DNA from: JAVBNC01 sp031551765
Lineage (GTDB): Bacteria; Desulfobacterota; Desulfovibrionia; Desulfovibrionales; Desulfovibrionaceae
Direction of reading: 5' to 3'
DNA: 11,102 bases
Assembly (NCBI GenBank): GCA_031551765.1
Contig: JAVBNC010000038.1
Span: 1-11,102 of the forward strand
This document shows, in pieces, positions 1 through 6,796 of the stretch. Every line of letters starts with the position of its first letter. The first letter of the stretch is position 1. Below the pieces are notes generated by a model that did not search any database, was not told where the DNA came from, and saw only the letters and a program-made list of their open reading frames with translations. Both the position numbers and the translations under genes were made by a program.

Positions 1-13
1 AAGGGGATGAGGT

Positions 14-67
14 CCAGGAGAAGGGGAAACCCCCGTTTTCCAAAAAGGGGGTTTACCCTTCTCTTGG
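14..67. repeat. Long imperfect inverted repeat (hairpin) before the first gene
   Basis: Positions 14-34 pair with 47-67 around a 12-nt loop. Of 21 stacked positions, 20 can pair (one is G-U, 17 with 64) and only 26/55 (G/A) is mismatched. The right arm ends about 5 nt before the Shine-Dalgarno sequence of the following gene. There is no T-run after it on the + strand, so it is not a textbook terminator; it could be a terminator of an off-window upstream gene, an mRNA-stabilising or attenuating hairpin, or a dispersed repeat element. A TGA at 8-10 could end an upstream coding sequence, but too little is visible to call one. Confidence 0.6.
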
Positions 68-89
68 CCGCCGGAGGCATTCATTCTCC

Positions 90-845
90 ATGATTTTTTT
101 CTACGACGGAACTTTTGAAGGACTGCTGAGCGCGGTGTTTGACGCGTATACGGAGAAGGTTTTTCCGGATCTGTTGTTGCGGCTGGGGGAGATTCCTCCG
201 CTGGGGGCCGGGGAGGGGCGGCGGGTGGAGACGGTGCGGTACAAGGCGGACCGGGTGCTGCGGGCTTTGGAGAGGAAGCTTCCGGCGTATGCGTTTTCCG
301 GGCTGCTGTATGCGGCGCTGGCGGACGATGCGGGGCATGGGACGGTGCTGTTCAGGTTTATTCGCAAGATATTTGATGGGCCGGAGGGCAAGGAAGGGGA
401 CTTGGCGGACCCGGACGTGCTGGCCGTGGAACAGCTGGCGCGCAAGGTGGGGCGGGAAAAACAGCATTTGATGGGCTTTGCGCGTTTTGAGAAGACGGCG
501 GAAGGCGTGTACTTCGCGTTGCTGGAGCCGCGTTTTGACGTGCTGCCGCTGCTGCGGTTCCATTTTACGGACCGCTTTGGGGACCAGAAATGGATTCTGT
601 ACGATGCGCGGCGGGGCTACGGGATTTTCTTTGACCTGGAGGAGTGCCGGGAAATCAGCCTGGAGGCGGGCAGACTGAAAGCGGGCAAGCTGGACCCCGC
701 CCTGCTGGCTGAGGGCGAGGACCTGATCCGGCGGCTGTGGCAGGGCTACCATGCGGCTTCGGCCGTCAGGGAACGCTTGAACCCGGTACTGCAACGCAGG
801 CTCATGCCCGCGCGCTTCTGGAAATACCTGCCGGAAAAGAGCTGA
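90..845 (+). CDS. DUF4130 / TIGR03915-type putative DNA metabolism protein
   Basis: A 251-residue cytosolic protein with no signal peptide or membrane segment. The N-terminus (YDGTFEGLLSAVFDAY, residues 5-20) and the C-terminal RLMPARFWKYLPEK block are, from memory, hallmarks of the DUF4130 / TIGR03915 family. Mid-protein, a stretch around residues 145-185 (LEPRFDVLPLL, then HFTDRF and RRGYGIFFD) fits the same family. Members are typically found beside, or fused to, a radical-SAM protein (TIGR03916), and in other lineages fused to a UdgX-like uracil-DNA glycosylase, hence the presumed role in DNA repair or modification; the reaction is not known. The partner should lie left of the window. The start at 90 is supported by GGAGG at 73-77, with a rather long spacer of 12 nt. 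Its codons are strongly G-ending (GCG, CGG, GGG, ACG, CCG), unlike the C-ending usage of the next genes. Confidence 0.85.
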   Translation: MIFFYDGTFEGLLSAVFDAYTEKVFPDLLLRLGEIPPLGAGEGRRVETVRYKADRVLRALERKLPAYAFSGLLYAALADDAGHGTVLFRFIRKIFDGPEGKEGDLADPDVLAVEQLARKVGREKQHLMGFARFEKTAEGVYFALLEPRFDVLPLLRFHFTDRFGDQKWILYDARRGYGIFFDLEECREISLEAGRLKAGKLDPALLAEGEDLIRRLWQGYHAASAVRERLNPVLQRRLMPARFWKYLPEKS

Positions 846-991
846 CCCGGGCGGTGTCGCCAATATATTTATTGCGTTTACAAACATTTCCGGCGCGATT
901 TCCACGCGTTTTTCCCCTTTATTCCGCTTTGTTTTCAAGATTAGCGAGTATTGGCGTTCTGTGAGTTGGCTTTTCCCGGGCAACAACTTTC

Positions 992-1017
992 TTTCGTTTA
1001 TCTATCTGGGAACGAAA
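992..1017. promoter_or_regulatory. Spaced inverted repeat, possible regulator site
   Basis: TTTCGTT at 992-998 and its exact complement AACGAAA at 1011-1017 are separated by 12 nt. It lies about 70-90 bp upstream of the candidate -35 box of the carboxylase gene, a position where an activator could bind. In an AT-rich stretch a 7+7 match can arise by chance, so this is only a candidate. Confidence 0.25.
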
Positions 1018-1084
1018 TTCGGAATACTTTTCCCATATTTGATTTTACTAAGGATTTTTTTTGGGCATTTTGTTCCAAAATTTC

Positions 1085-1113
1085 TTGCCTTGCCGTATGG
1101 ACCCGCCTATAGT
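1085..1113 (+). promoter_or_regulatory. Candidate sigma-70 promoter for pyruvate carboxylase
   Basis: TTGCCT at 1085-1090 (4 of 6 to the -35 consensus) and TATAGT at 1108-1113 (5 of 6 to the -10 consensus) are separated by the optimal 17 bp. It sits at the downstream end of the AT-rich region, with a predicted start near 1120 and a leader of about 150 nt before the carboxylase start codon. Confidence 0.6.
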
Positions 1114-1268
1114 CCGGCCGTCGCCAAATGATCCTCTCTATTTCCTATGTGCGCCAAGGGTATTTTGTTTATCTCCTGTGCGCGCCGCGGCGAAAGGAAA
1201 ATTTTAGGGGGAGGGCAAACGCCGATCAGGGGCGGATCTCCTGATAGCGGGAGGAGCTGGAAGAGGCC

Positions 1269-4200
1269 ATGGCCATCAAGAGTTTTGACGAAGTGGTGCG
1301 GGAAGTGAAGGGCAAGGCCATTCTGGTTGCCAACAGAGGGATTTCCGGGCGGCGCATCTGCCGTTCCGTGCGTGAGCGTTTCGACGCCGTGGCCGTCATG
1401 ACCGCCACGGACGTGGACAAAACCGCGCCCGCGGCGTCCGCCGCCCAGGAGCTTATGCTCCTGGGCCCGGACCCCCGGGCATATCTGGATATCGAGCGCA
1501 TTCTCACCCTGGCCAAACGCCGGGGGGTTATCGCGGTGCACCCCGGCTGGGGGTTCGCTTCCGAAGACGACCGCTTCCCCAAACTTTGCGCGGAAGCGGG
1601 CCTGGTGTTCATCGGCTCCAGCACGGAATCCATGCGCCTTTTGGGCAACAAGGTCCAGGTGCGCAAGCTGGCGCAGCGGTTGGACATTCCCGTGGTGCCC
1701 GGTTCCGACGATTCCGTGGATGTCCCCACAGCGCGCAAGGCCGCCGCGTCCATAGGCTTTCCCATCATGCTCAAGGCGGAAGGCGGCGGCGGGGGCCGGG
1801 GCATTTTCGAGGTACACAACGAAAAGGATCTGGAAGACGCCTTTTTCAAGGCTTCCGCCATGGCCCAGGCTTCGTTCGGCAACCCGCGCGTGTACGTGGA
1901 AAAGTTCCTGACCAAGGTCCAGCACATCGAAATCCAGGTCATCGCGGACCGCTACGGCAACGTGTTCGCCTTTGACGAGCGGGACTGCTCCGTCCAGCGC
2001 AACAACCAGAAGCTGATTGAAATAACCCCCTCGCCCTGGAAGGGCATGACCCCGGAACTGCGCCTGCAATTGAAGGATTACGCCACCGCCCTGGTGCGAG
2101 CCGTGGGCTACTATTCGCTGTGCACCGTGGAGTTTCTGGTCACGGAAGACGGGCGGCCCTATCTGATCGAGGTCAACACCCGCCTGCAGGTGGAGCACGG
2201 GATTACCGAATGCCGCTACGGCATAGACCTGGTGGAAGAGCAGATTTCCGTGGCCCTGGGCGGGCGGCTGCGCTTTACCGAGGGCAACACCCGGCCCGTG
2301 CACCACGCCATGCAGGTGCGCATCAACTGCGAAGACCCGCAAAAGGCCTTCGCGCCCAACGCGGGGCTGATCACCCGCTACGTCTCCCCCGGCGGGCCGG
2401 GCGTGCGTCTGGATTCCAACCTCAGCGCGGGCTACGAATTCCCCTCCAACTACGATTCGGCGGGCGCGCTGCTTATCGCTTACGGCGACGACTGGACCAA
2501 GATCCGGGGCATCATGGACCGGGCCCTGGGCGAATACATCGTGGGCGGGGTCAAAACCACCATCCCCTTCCACCGTCAGGTCATCCAGCACGAGCGCTTC
2601 CGGGCCGGGGATTTCGACACCCGTTTCATCGCGCATGCGGCGGAACTGACCCAGTACCTGGATATCGCGCCGGAAGCGGAGCGCCTGGCCCGGTTGACCG
2701 CGGACATTTCCGCGCGCGGATACAACCAGTTCGTGGGCTTGGGCGAATACCGCAACGCGGCCACTCCGCGCATGCCGGATTTCGCTCCGTCCCTGCCGCC
2801 CGTCACGGCGGCGGAGCGCGGCAAGCCCAGCCTGTACCCGAAAAACAGAAAGGCCCTGCTGGACTTTCTGCGGGATTTCGGCGCGGTGCACCTGTGCGAC
2901 ACCACCTGCCGGGACTGCACCCAGTCCAACAGCGGCAACCGTTTCCGTCTGGCGGAGGACGAGCTTTTGGGGCCGTACCTGGACAACATGAATTTCTTTT
3001 CTCTGGAAACGGGCGGGGGCGCGCACTTTCACGTGGCCATGCTCAGCAACATGACCAACCCCTTTGCGGAAGCGCGGGAGTGGAACCGTTTCGCGCCCAA
3101 GACCATGAAGCAGATTCTGGTGCGTTCCACCAACTCCTTGGGCTACAAGCCGCAGCCCAAAAACCTGATGCGCCGCACGGCGGAAAAGGTGTGCGAAGAG
3201 TTCCAGGTCATCCGCTGCTTCGACTTTCTGAACCACGTGGACAACATGCGGCCTTTCGCGGAAGTGGCTCTGGCCAGCGAAGGCTGCGTGTTTGAACCGG
3301 CCATTTCCCTCAGTTGGGGGCCGGGCTTCACGGTCAAGCACTACCTGGAAGTGGCGGCGGAAATACTGCGCGTGGCGGGCAAGGTTTCCGGCCTGGGCAC
3401 GAAAGACGCGGCCCGCTCCGTCATTCTGGGCCTCAAGGACATGGCCGGGGTCTGCCCCCCGCGCTTCATGACCGAACTGGTCACGGCCCTGCGCAAAAAG
3501 TGGCCCGAACTGGTGCTGCACTGCCACCGCCACTACACGGACGGCCTGTTCGTGCCGTCCATGGGCGCGGCGGCCAAGGCCGGGGCGCATATCGTGGATG
3601 TTTCGCTGGGCGCGGCCTCGCGCTGGTACGGCCAGGGCGAAGTGCTGTCCACGGCCGCCTACCTGGAAGACGAGCTGGGCTTAACGACGCTTATCGATAA
3701 GGACATGGTCCGCAAGGGCAATTTCGTGCTCAAGCAGATCGCGCCCTGGTACGACCGCTACGTCTCCCCCTATTTCCAGGGCATAGACCACGACGTAATT
3801 TACCACGGCATGCCCGGCGGGGCCACGTCCTCTTCCCAGGAAGGGGCCATGAAGCAGGGGTACATCCACTTGCTGCCGCAGATTCTGCGCTTTCTGGCGG
3901 GCACGCGGCGCATCGTGCGCTACCACGACGTGACCCCCGGCTCGCAAATCACCTGGAACACCGCCTTTCTGGCCGTGACCAGCGCCTTCAAGCGCGGGGG
4001 CGCGCAGGAAACCGCGCAGCTTCTGGACGTGCTGGAACAGGCCGCCTTGGCCGAAGAGAGCGGGGAAGCCACCCCGGCTCTGGAAAAAGCGCGCCTGGCC
4101 ATCTACCGGGACTGCAACGACGCCTTCCGCGACCTGCTTGCGGGCAGGTTCGGCAAGCTGCCTTTGGGGTTCCCGCCGGACTGGGTGTACCAGAGCGCGT

Positions 4201-4970
4201 TCGGCGAAGGCTGGGAAAAAGCCCTGGCCGGGCGCACCGAGGAATCCCCGCTCAAGACCATGAAGGACGTGGACTTCACGGCGGAGCGCAAGTCCCTGGA
4301 GGAACTCATCCACCGCGAGGTCACGGACGAGGAATTCCTGATGTACCTGAACCACCCGGCGGACGCTCTGCGCACCCTGGAATTGCGCCAGCGCTACGGC
4401 GATTCCAACCGCCTGCCGCTCAACGTCTGGTTCGAGGGCCTGCGGCCGGGGGACGAGTGCAACTTCACGGACAGCCAGGGCAAGCCGCACCATTTGAGCC
4501 TGCTGGATATCCAGGCCCCGGACGCCAACGGGGTTTCCGTGGTGCGCTATGTGCTGGATTCCGAGCTGATGAGCACGGACGTGCGCGTGGCCGAAGCCGC
4601 GTCCGGAACCGGCGCGCAGGACGCGGCCAAGGCGGACCCGGCCAACAAATACCATGTGCCCGCGCCCAGCAACGGCGATCTCTGGGTCATGTACGTCAAG
4701 CCCGGCGACCTGGTGAAGCGGGGCGACGAGCTGTTCAACGTCTCCATCATGAAGCAGGAAAAGACCGTGCTGGCCCCGGTGGATGGCCTGGTGCTGCGGG
4801 TGCTCAAAAGCGCGGACTACCAGGCCCGCAAGGAAATGACGCCCGTGCGCGAAGGCGAGCTGCTGGTGGAACTGGGCCCGGTGCCCAGGCTGTGCCCCAA
4901 CGCGGGCTGCGGCAAGCCCCTGACCAAAGAGGGCGCGTTTTGCCCGCACTGCGGCTCGCGGGCGGAATAA
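1269..4970 (+). CDS. pyc: Pyruvate carboxylase, single-chain, biotin-dependent, with C-terminal zinc ribbon
   Basis: Carboxylates pyruvate to oxaloacetate using ATP and bicarbonate; cytosolic. Domains in order: biotin carboxylase (about 15-465), PYC/OADA-type carboxyltransferase (about 535-830), linker/allosteric-type region, biotinyl domain (about 1125-1200), zinc ribbon (1209-1229). Visible catalytic residues: ATP-grasp K169 and E171 plus the glycine loop 172-176, HIEIQV at 219-224, E288 and E301, NTRLQVEH at 303-310 with R305, and R351. In the transferase, R548-D549-Q552, R619, K723 in LKDMAG (the lysine carbamylated in the family), and H751/H753 as metal ligands. The biotinylated lysine should be K1162 in MKQ, where MKM is usual. 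At 1233 residues it is about 80 longer than typical pyruvate carboxylases, and several signature motifs are divergent (CDTTCRDCTQS for DTTFRDAHQS; EVNTRLQVEHG for EMNTRLQVEHP). Start: GGGAGGAG at 1249-1256, spacer 12 nt. A carboxylase for another 2-oxoacid cannot be excluded. Confidence 0.9.
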   Translation: MAIKSFDEVVREVKGKAILVANRGISGRRICRSVRERFDAVAVMTATDVDKTAPAASAAQELMLLGPDPRAYLDIERILTLAKRRGVIAVHPGWGFASEDDRFPKLCAEAGLVFIGSSTESMRLLGNKVQVRKLAQRLDIPVVPGSDDSVDVPTARKAAASIGFPIMLKAEGGGGGRGIFEVHNEKDLEDAFFKASAMAQASFGNPRVYVEKFLTKVQHIEIQVIADRYGNVFAFDERDCSVQRNNQKLIEITPSPWKGMTPELRLQLKDYATALVRAVGYYSLCTVEFLVTEDGRPYLIEVNTRLQVEHGITECRYGIDLVEEQISVALGGRLRFTEGNTRPVHHAMQVRINCEDPQKAFAPNAGLITRYVSPGGPGVRLDSNLSAGYEFPSNYDSAGALLIAYGDDWTKIRGIMDRALGEYIVGGVKTTIPFHRQVIQHERFRAGDFDTRFIAHAAELTQYLDIAPEAERLARLTADISARGYNQFVGLGEYRNAATPRMPDFAPSLPPVTAAERGKPSLYPKNRKALLDFLRDFGAVHLCDTTCRDCTQSNSGNRFRLAEDELLGPYLDNMNFFSLETGGGAHFHVAMLSNMTNPFAEAREWNRFAPKTMKQILVRSTNSLGYKPQPKNLMRRTAEKVCEEFQVIRCFDFLNHVDNMRPFAEVALASEGCVFEPAISLSWGPGFTVKHYLEVAAEILRVAGKVSGLGTKDAARSVILGLKDMAGVCPPRFMTELVTALRKKWPELVLHCHRHYTDGLFVPSMGAAAKAGAHIVDVSLGAASRWYGQGEVLSTAAYLEDELGLTTLIDKDMVRKGNFVLKQIAPWYDRYVSPYFQGIDHDVIYHGMPGGATSSSQEGAMKQGYIHLLPQILRFLAGTRRIVRYHDVTPGSQITWNTAFLAVTSAFKRGGAQETAQLLDVLEQAALAEESGEATPALEKARLAIYRDCNDAFRDLLAGRFGKLPLGFPPDWVYQSAFGEGWEKALAGRTEESPLKTMKDVDFTAERKSLEELIHREVTDEEFLMYLNHPADALRTLELRQRYGDSNRLPLNVWFEGLRPGDECNFTDSQGKPHHLSLLDIQAPDANGVSVVRYVLDSELMSTDVRVAEAASGTGAQDAAKADPANKYHVPAPSNGDLWVMYVKPGDLVKRGDELFNVSIMKQEKTVLAPVDGLVLRVLKSADYQARKEMTPVREGELLVELGPVPRLCPNAGCGKPLTKEGAFCPHCGSRAE

Positions 4971-5021
4971 GCGCCGTCGCCTTGTGGGGCGCTGGCGGAT
5001 AGTGTATTTTTCACTCAAATT

Positions 5022-5049
5022 CGGGCAGCCGCTTTCGGGCGGCTGTCCG
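5022..5049 (+). terminator. GC-rich hairpin after pyc (terminator without U-tract, or leader hairpin)
   Basis: An 11-bp stem (5022-5032 with 5039-5049, one G-U pair) closes a 6-nt loop TTTCGG. It lies 52 nt after the carboxylase stop and 28 nt before the next start codon. There is no T-run behind it, so termination would be partial at best; it may instead protect or separate the two parts of a shared transcript. A weak promoter-like pair (TTGTGG 4982-4987, TATTTT 5005-5010, 17 bp apart) precedes it, in which case the hairpin would be in the leader of the DUF4412 gene. Confidence 0.45.
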
Positions 5050-5077
5050 CAACCTGCCAGCTCCACAAGGAGAGCGT

Positions 5078-5710
5078 ATGCGCAAAGGGAAATGGGGTAT
5101 CGCGCTGGTTATGGTGCTGCTTAGCGCCGGCCTGGCCTGGGCCGGCACGGTCAAGGAGTACAGCGCGGACATGGTGGACGTTAACACAGGCAAAGTGGTG
5201 CAGAAACTGTATGTTACCGAACAGAAAATGCGCGTTGAGCAGGTTGATGCGGGCGGAAAACCGGGCGGCGGCTCCATTGTGCGCCTGGACAAGAAGATGA
5301 TGTACGTCCTGCAGGAAAACAAGACTTACATGGAGTTTCCCCTCAGCGGCAACGCCGCGAGCATGCAGGAAGCCCTGGAAAATATGCGGTTAATGGGCAT
5401 GAAGCCGCAAATCACCCGGGAAAAGCAGGGCACGGAAACCGTGAACGGTTACAAAGCGGAAAAGGTGAAAACCACCGTCACGCTCAACATGGGGGGACAG
5501 AAAACCAGCGTGTCCCACCTGGAATGGCAGGCTCTGGAATTCGAGCCCATGCCCGTGCGCACCCAGAACCCCAGAGACAACTCGCTCACGGAAATGCGCA
5601 ACATCAAAACCGGCGCGCCTTCGGCTTCTCTGTTTGAAATTCCGGCCGGGTACAAAAAAGACACCAGCATGGAAGACATGATGAAGCAGATGCAGCAGAA
5701 GCGGCGTTAG
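5078..5710 (+). CDS. Exported DUF4412-domain protein
   Basis: A 210-residue protein with a clear Sec signal peptide: basic start (MRKGK), hydrophobic core, and AWA just before residue 23, where signal peptidase I should cut. The mature chain of about 188 residues would be periplasmic; there is no lipobox cysteine. The rest is beta-rich, with a repeated pattern of 'strand-turn-strand' segments (residues about 30-52, 65-85, 110-140) and the ending ASLFEIPAGYKK, which matches the DUF4412 family (LolA-like fold expected). The function of that family is not established; an envelope or lipoprotein-handling role is only a guess. The C-terminus is Met/Gln/Lys-rich. The start is fixed by AAGGAGAG at 5067-5074, 3-4 nt before ATG. 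It may be read through from pyc or have its own weak promoter. Confidence 0.8.
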   Translation: MRKGKWGIALVMVLLSAGLAWAGTVKEYSADMVDVNTGKVVQKLYVTEQKMRVEQVDAGGKPGGGSIVRLDKKMMYVLQENKTYMEFPLSGNAASMQEALENMRLMGMKPQITREKQGTETVNGYKAEKVKTTVTLNMGGQKTSVSHLEWQALEFEPMPVRTQNPRDNSLTEMRNIKTGAPSASLFEIPAGYKKDTSMEDMMKQMQQKRR

Positions 5711-5754
5711 GCTTCTCAGGCGGTTTGAACCGCAAAACCGCGAAAAGCGTGGTT

Positions 5755-5797
5755 GCGCGGGCGTCTCTGTACAGGGTGCGCCCGCGCTTGCGTTTTT
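5755..5797 (+). terminator. Intrinsic terminator after the DUF4412 gene
   Basis: GCGCGGGCG at 5755-5763 pairs perfectly with CGCCCGCGC at 5779-5787; inner bases (CTCT with AGGG) can extend the stem. The right arm is followed by TTGCGTTTTT (5788-5797), a T-rich tail. It lies 44 nt after the stop codon and separates the DUF4412 gene from the nitroreductase gene. Confidence 0.75.
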
Positions 5798-5820
5798 GCG
5801 CCGCATGCCGTATGCAGATT

Positions 5821-5862
5821 TTGTTTGCGTCTATCGGAATATCTATTTCCATTAAATGGAAA
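5821..5862 (+). promoter_or_regulatory. Candidate promoter with overlapping perfect palindrome before nitroreductase
   Basis: TTGTTT (5821-5826) and TATTTC (5844-5849) are 17 bp apart and could act as weak -35 and -10 boxes. A perfect dyad, TTTCCAT (5846-5852), TAA, ATGGAAA (5856-5862), overlaps the putative -10 box. A symmetric 17-bp site at this position is the usual arrangement for a repressor operator. No regulator gene is adjacent, so the protein that would bind is unknown. The promoter boxes are weak; the palindrome itself is certain. Confidence 0.45.
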
Positions 5863-5893
5863 ATGCGGCCTGCCCGCGCGAAAGGAGTGAGCC

Positions 5894-6472
5894 ATGCGGA
5901 ATTTCGTCAACCTGGTGCACGCGGCCCGCAGCTGCCGCCGCTTTGTGGAAGACAAGCCCGTCAGCCGCGAAACGCTGCGCGATATCGTGGACTGCGCGCG
6001 CACGGTTTCCAGCGCCCTGAACAAGCAGCCCCTGCGCTACATTACCGTGACGGAGCCGGAAACCGTGGCCAAGGTGTTCTCCCACACCAACTGGGCCAGC
6101 GTGCTCAAGTGGGGCGGCCCCTTTGAGGGCGAGCGGCCCACAGGCTTTATCGCCATGCTCACCGACGAAGCCCTGGGCAAACCCGTGTTCTGCGACATGG
6201 GCATAGCGGGGCAGACCATGCAGCTGTACGCCACCTCCCAAGGCCTGGGCTGCTGCATGCTCAACAACTTCCCGCGCGGCCCGGTGCGTGAAATTCTGGG
6301 CATTCCGGAAGAGACGGAAATTCTGCTGCTCTTCGGCTTTGGCGTGGCCAAAGAAGTGCGGCGCATAGCGGAAGCCAAGCCGGGCGAAAGTCTGCAGTAC
6401 TGGCGCGACGCGGAAGGCGTGCACCACGTGCCCAAGCGTTCCCTGAGCGAAGTGCTGCTGGCGGAAAAATAA
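5894..6472 (+). CDS. Nitroreductase-family FMN protein
   Basis: A 192-residue cytosolic flavoprotein of the nitroreductase superfamily, expected to be a dimer using NAD(P)H or reduced ferredoxin to reduce nitro groups, quinones or similar substrates; the natural substrate cannot be read from the sequence. Evidence: RSCRRF at 12-17 (FMN-phosphate binding arginines), SALNKQPLRY at 40-49 (usual S-x-x-N-x-QP), the DMGIAGQTMQLYATSQGLG helix in the middle, and the closing FGFGVAKE strand followed by charged residues. The length is that of the small single-domain members. ATG 5894 is preceded by AAAGGAG (5881-5887) at a good distance. It is bracketed by terminators and so is probably monocistronic, with its own palindrome-bearing promoter. 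It carries neighbouring cysteines (GCCML) that are not family hallmarks. Confidence 0.88.
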   Translation: MRNFVNLVHAARSCRRFVEDKPVSRETLRDIVDCARTVSSALNKQPLRYITVTEPETVAKVFSHTNWASVLKWGGPFEGERPTGFIAMLTDEALGKPVFCDMGIAGQTMQLYATSQGLGCCMLNNFPRGPVREILGIPEETEILLLFGFGVAKEVRRIAEAKPGESLQYWRDAEGVHHVPKRSLSEVLLAEK

Positions 6473-6479
6473 TCTATCC

Positions 6480-6518
6480 CGGCCGGGCGGGGCCGCGTCT
6501 GAGCGTCCCGCCCGGCCG
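6480..6518. terminator. Very stable GC hairpin after nitroreductase
   Basis: CGGCCGGGCGGG (6480-6491) pairs perfectly over 12 bp with CCCGCCCGGCCG (6507-6518) around a 15-nt loop, 7 nt after the stop codon. The T-run behind it on the + strand is poor (TGTT). On the - strand it would be followed by ATTATTTTT, but no - strand gene reads into it. Most likely the transcription end of the nitroreductase gene. Confidence 0.65.
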
Positions 6519-6552
6519 TGTTCCGCCGCCTGTTTCGCCGTTTGCATTTCAC

Positions 6553-6580
6553 TTGACAGGCGCCTTCATCTCTCCATAAA
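6553..6580 (+). promoter_or_regulatory. Candidate sigma-70 promoter of the prpD-prpF-methyltransferase operon
   Basis: A consensus -35 box TTGACA (6553-6558) is followed after 16 bp by CATAAA (6575-6580), 4 of 6 to the -10 consensus. It lies just after the nitroreductase terminator and is the best promoter I can find upstream of the MmgE/PrpD gene. It predicts a leader of about 210 nt. Confidence 0.6.
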
Positions 6581-6586
6581 TTTCAG

Positions 6587-6796
6587 GCTCACCGTTTTTC
6601 TCCCCCTGACCCGTTGTGTTGGGCACCTTTGTTACCTGACCGCAACAGCCGCCACGCGGCGTTTTCCTCATCGTTCCCGTAACGCCCGCGCGTGCGCGCC
6701 GGCGGCAACTTCCAGGCTTTTCGCGCGGCCGCGCCCGTACTTTACGCGCGGGCGGCCGTGTCCATGTGTTTGGAGTGAAGCAGAGAGGAGCGGCCC
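6587..6796 (+). other. Long structured leader of the prpD operon
   Basis: The 324-bp gap between the nitroreductase and MmgE/PrpD genes holds the terminator and promoter listed above, then this non-coding leader. It contains a small hairpin with a short T-run (GCCGC 6648-6652 with GCGGC 6656-6660, then GTTTT), and a strong one near the gene: 6726-6737 with CGGGCGGCCG 6749-6758, ten pairs and a 2-nt bulge. I recognise no known riboswitch class and no leader peptide with a ribosome-binding site. Confidence 0.45.

Larger units (their letters stand above)
846..1268. other. 423-bp intergenic region and carboxylase leader
   Basis: This stretch is clearly more AT-rich than the genes either side, particularly 860-1110. 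I see no coding sequence supported by a ribosome-binding site. It holds a spaced inverted repeat (992-1017), a weaker one (TTTTGG 1059-1064 with CCAAAA 1075-1080), and a good promoter at 1085-1113. If that promoter is used, the carboxylase mRNA has a leader of about 150 nt, with a short hairpin (ATCAGG 1225-1230 with CCTGAT 1240-1245) just before the Shine-Dalgarno sequence. No U-tract terminator for the upstream gene is evident. Confidence 0.6.

Noticed and set aside
876..883. GTTTACAA, resembling one arm of a BirA biotin-repressor site
   Set aside because: It is attractive beside a biotin enzyme, but the matching TTGTAAAC arm is missing at the expected 14-16 nt spacing, and it is 200 bp upstream of the best promoter.
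81..986. 301-codon minus-strand frame over the DUF4130 gene
   Set aside because: No family resemblance; the + strand product matches a known family end to end.
1128..1244. 38-codon upstream frame in the carboxylase leader
   Set aside because: It ends 24 nt before the gene but has no Shine-Dalgarno sequence and no run of regulatory codons, so a leader peptide cannot be supported.
1107..3590. 827-codon open frame on the minus strand
   Set aside because: It lies opposite the carboxylase gene, is His/Arg/Gln/Gly-rich with no recognisable domain, and is a by-product of GC-rich codons on the + strand.
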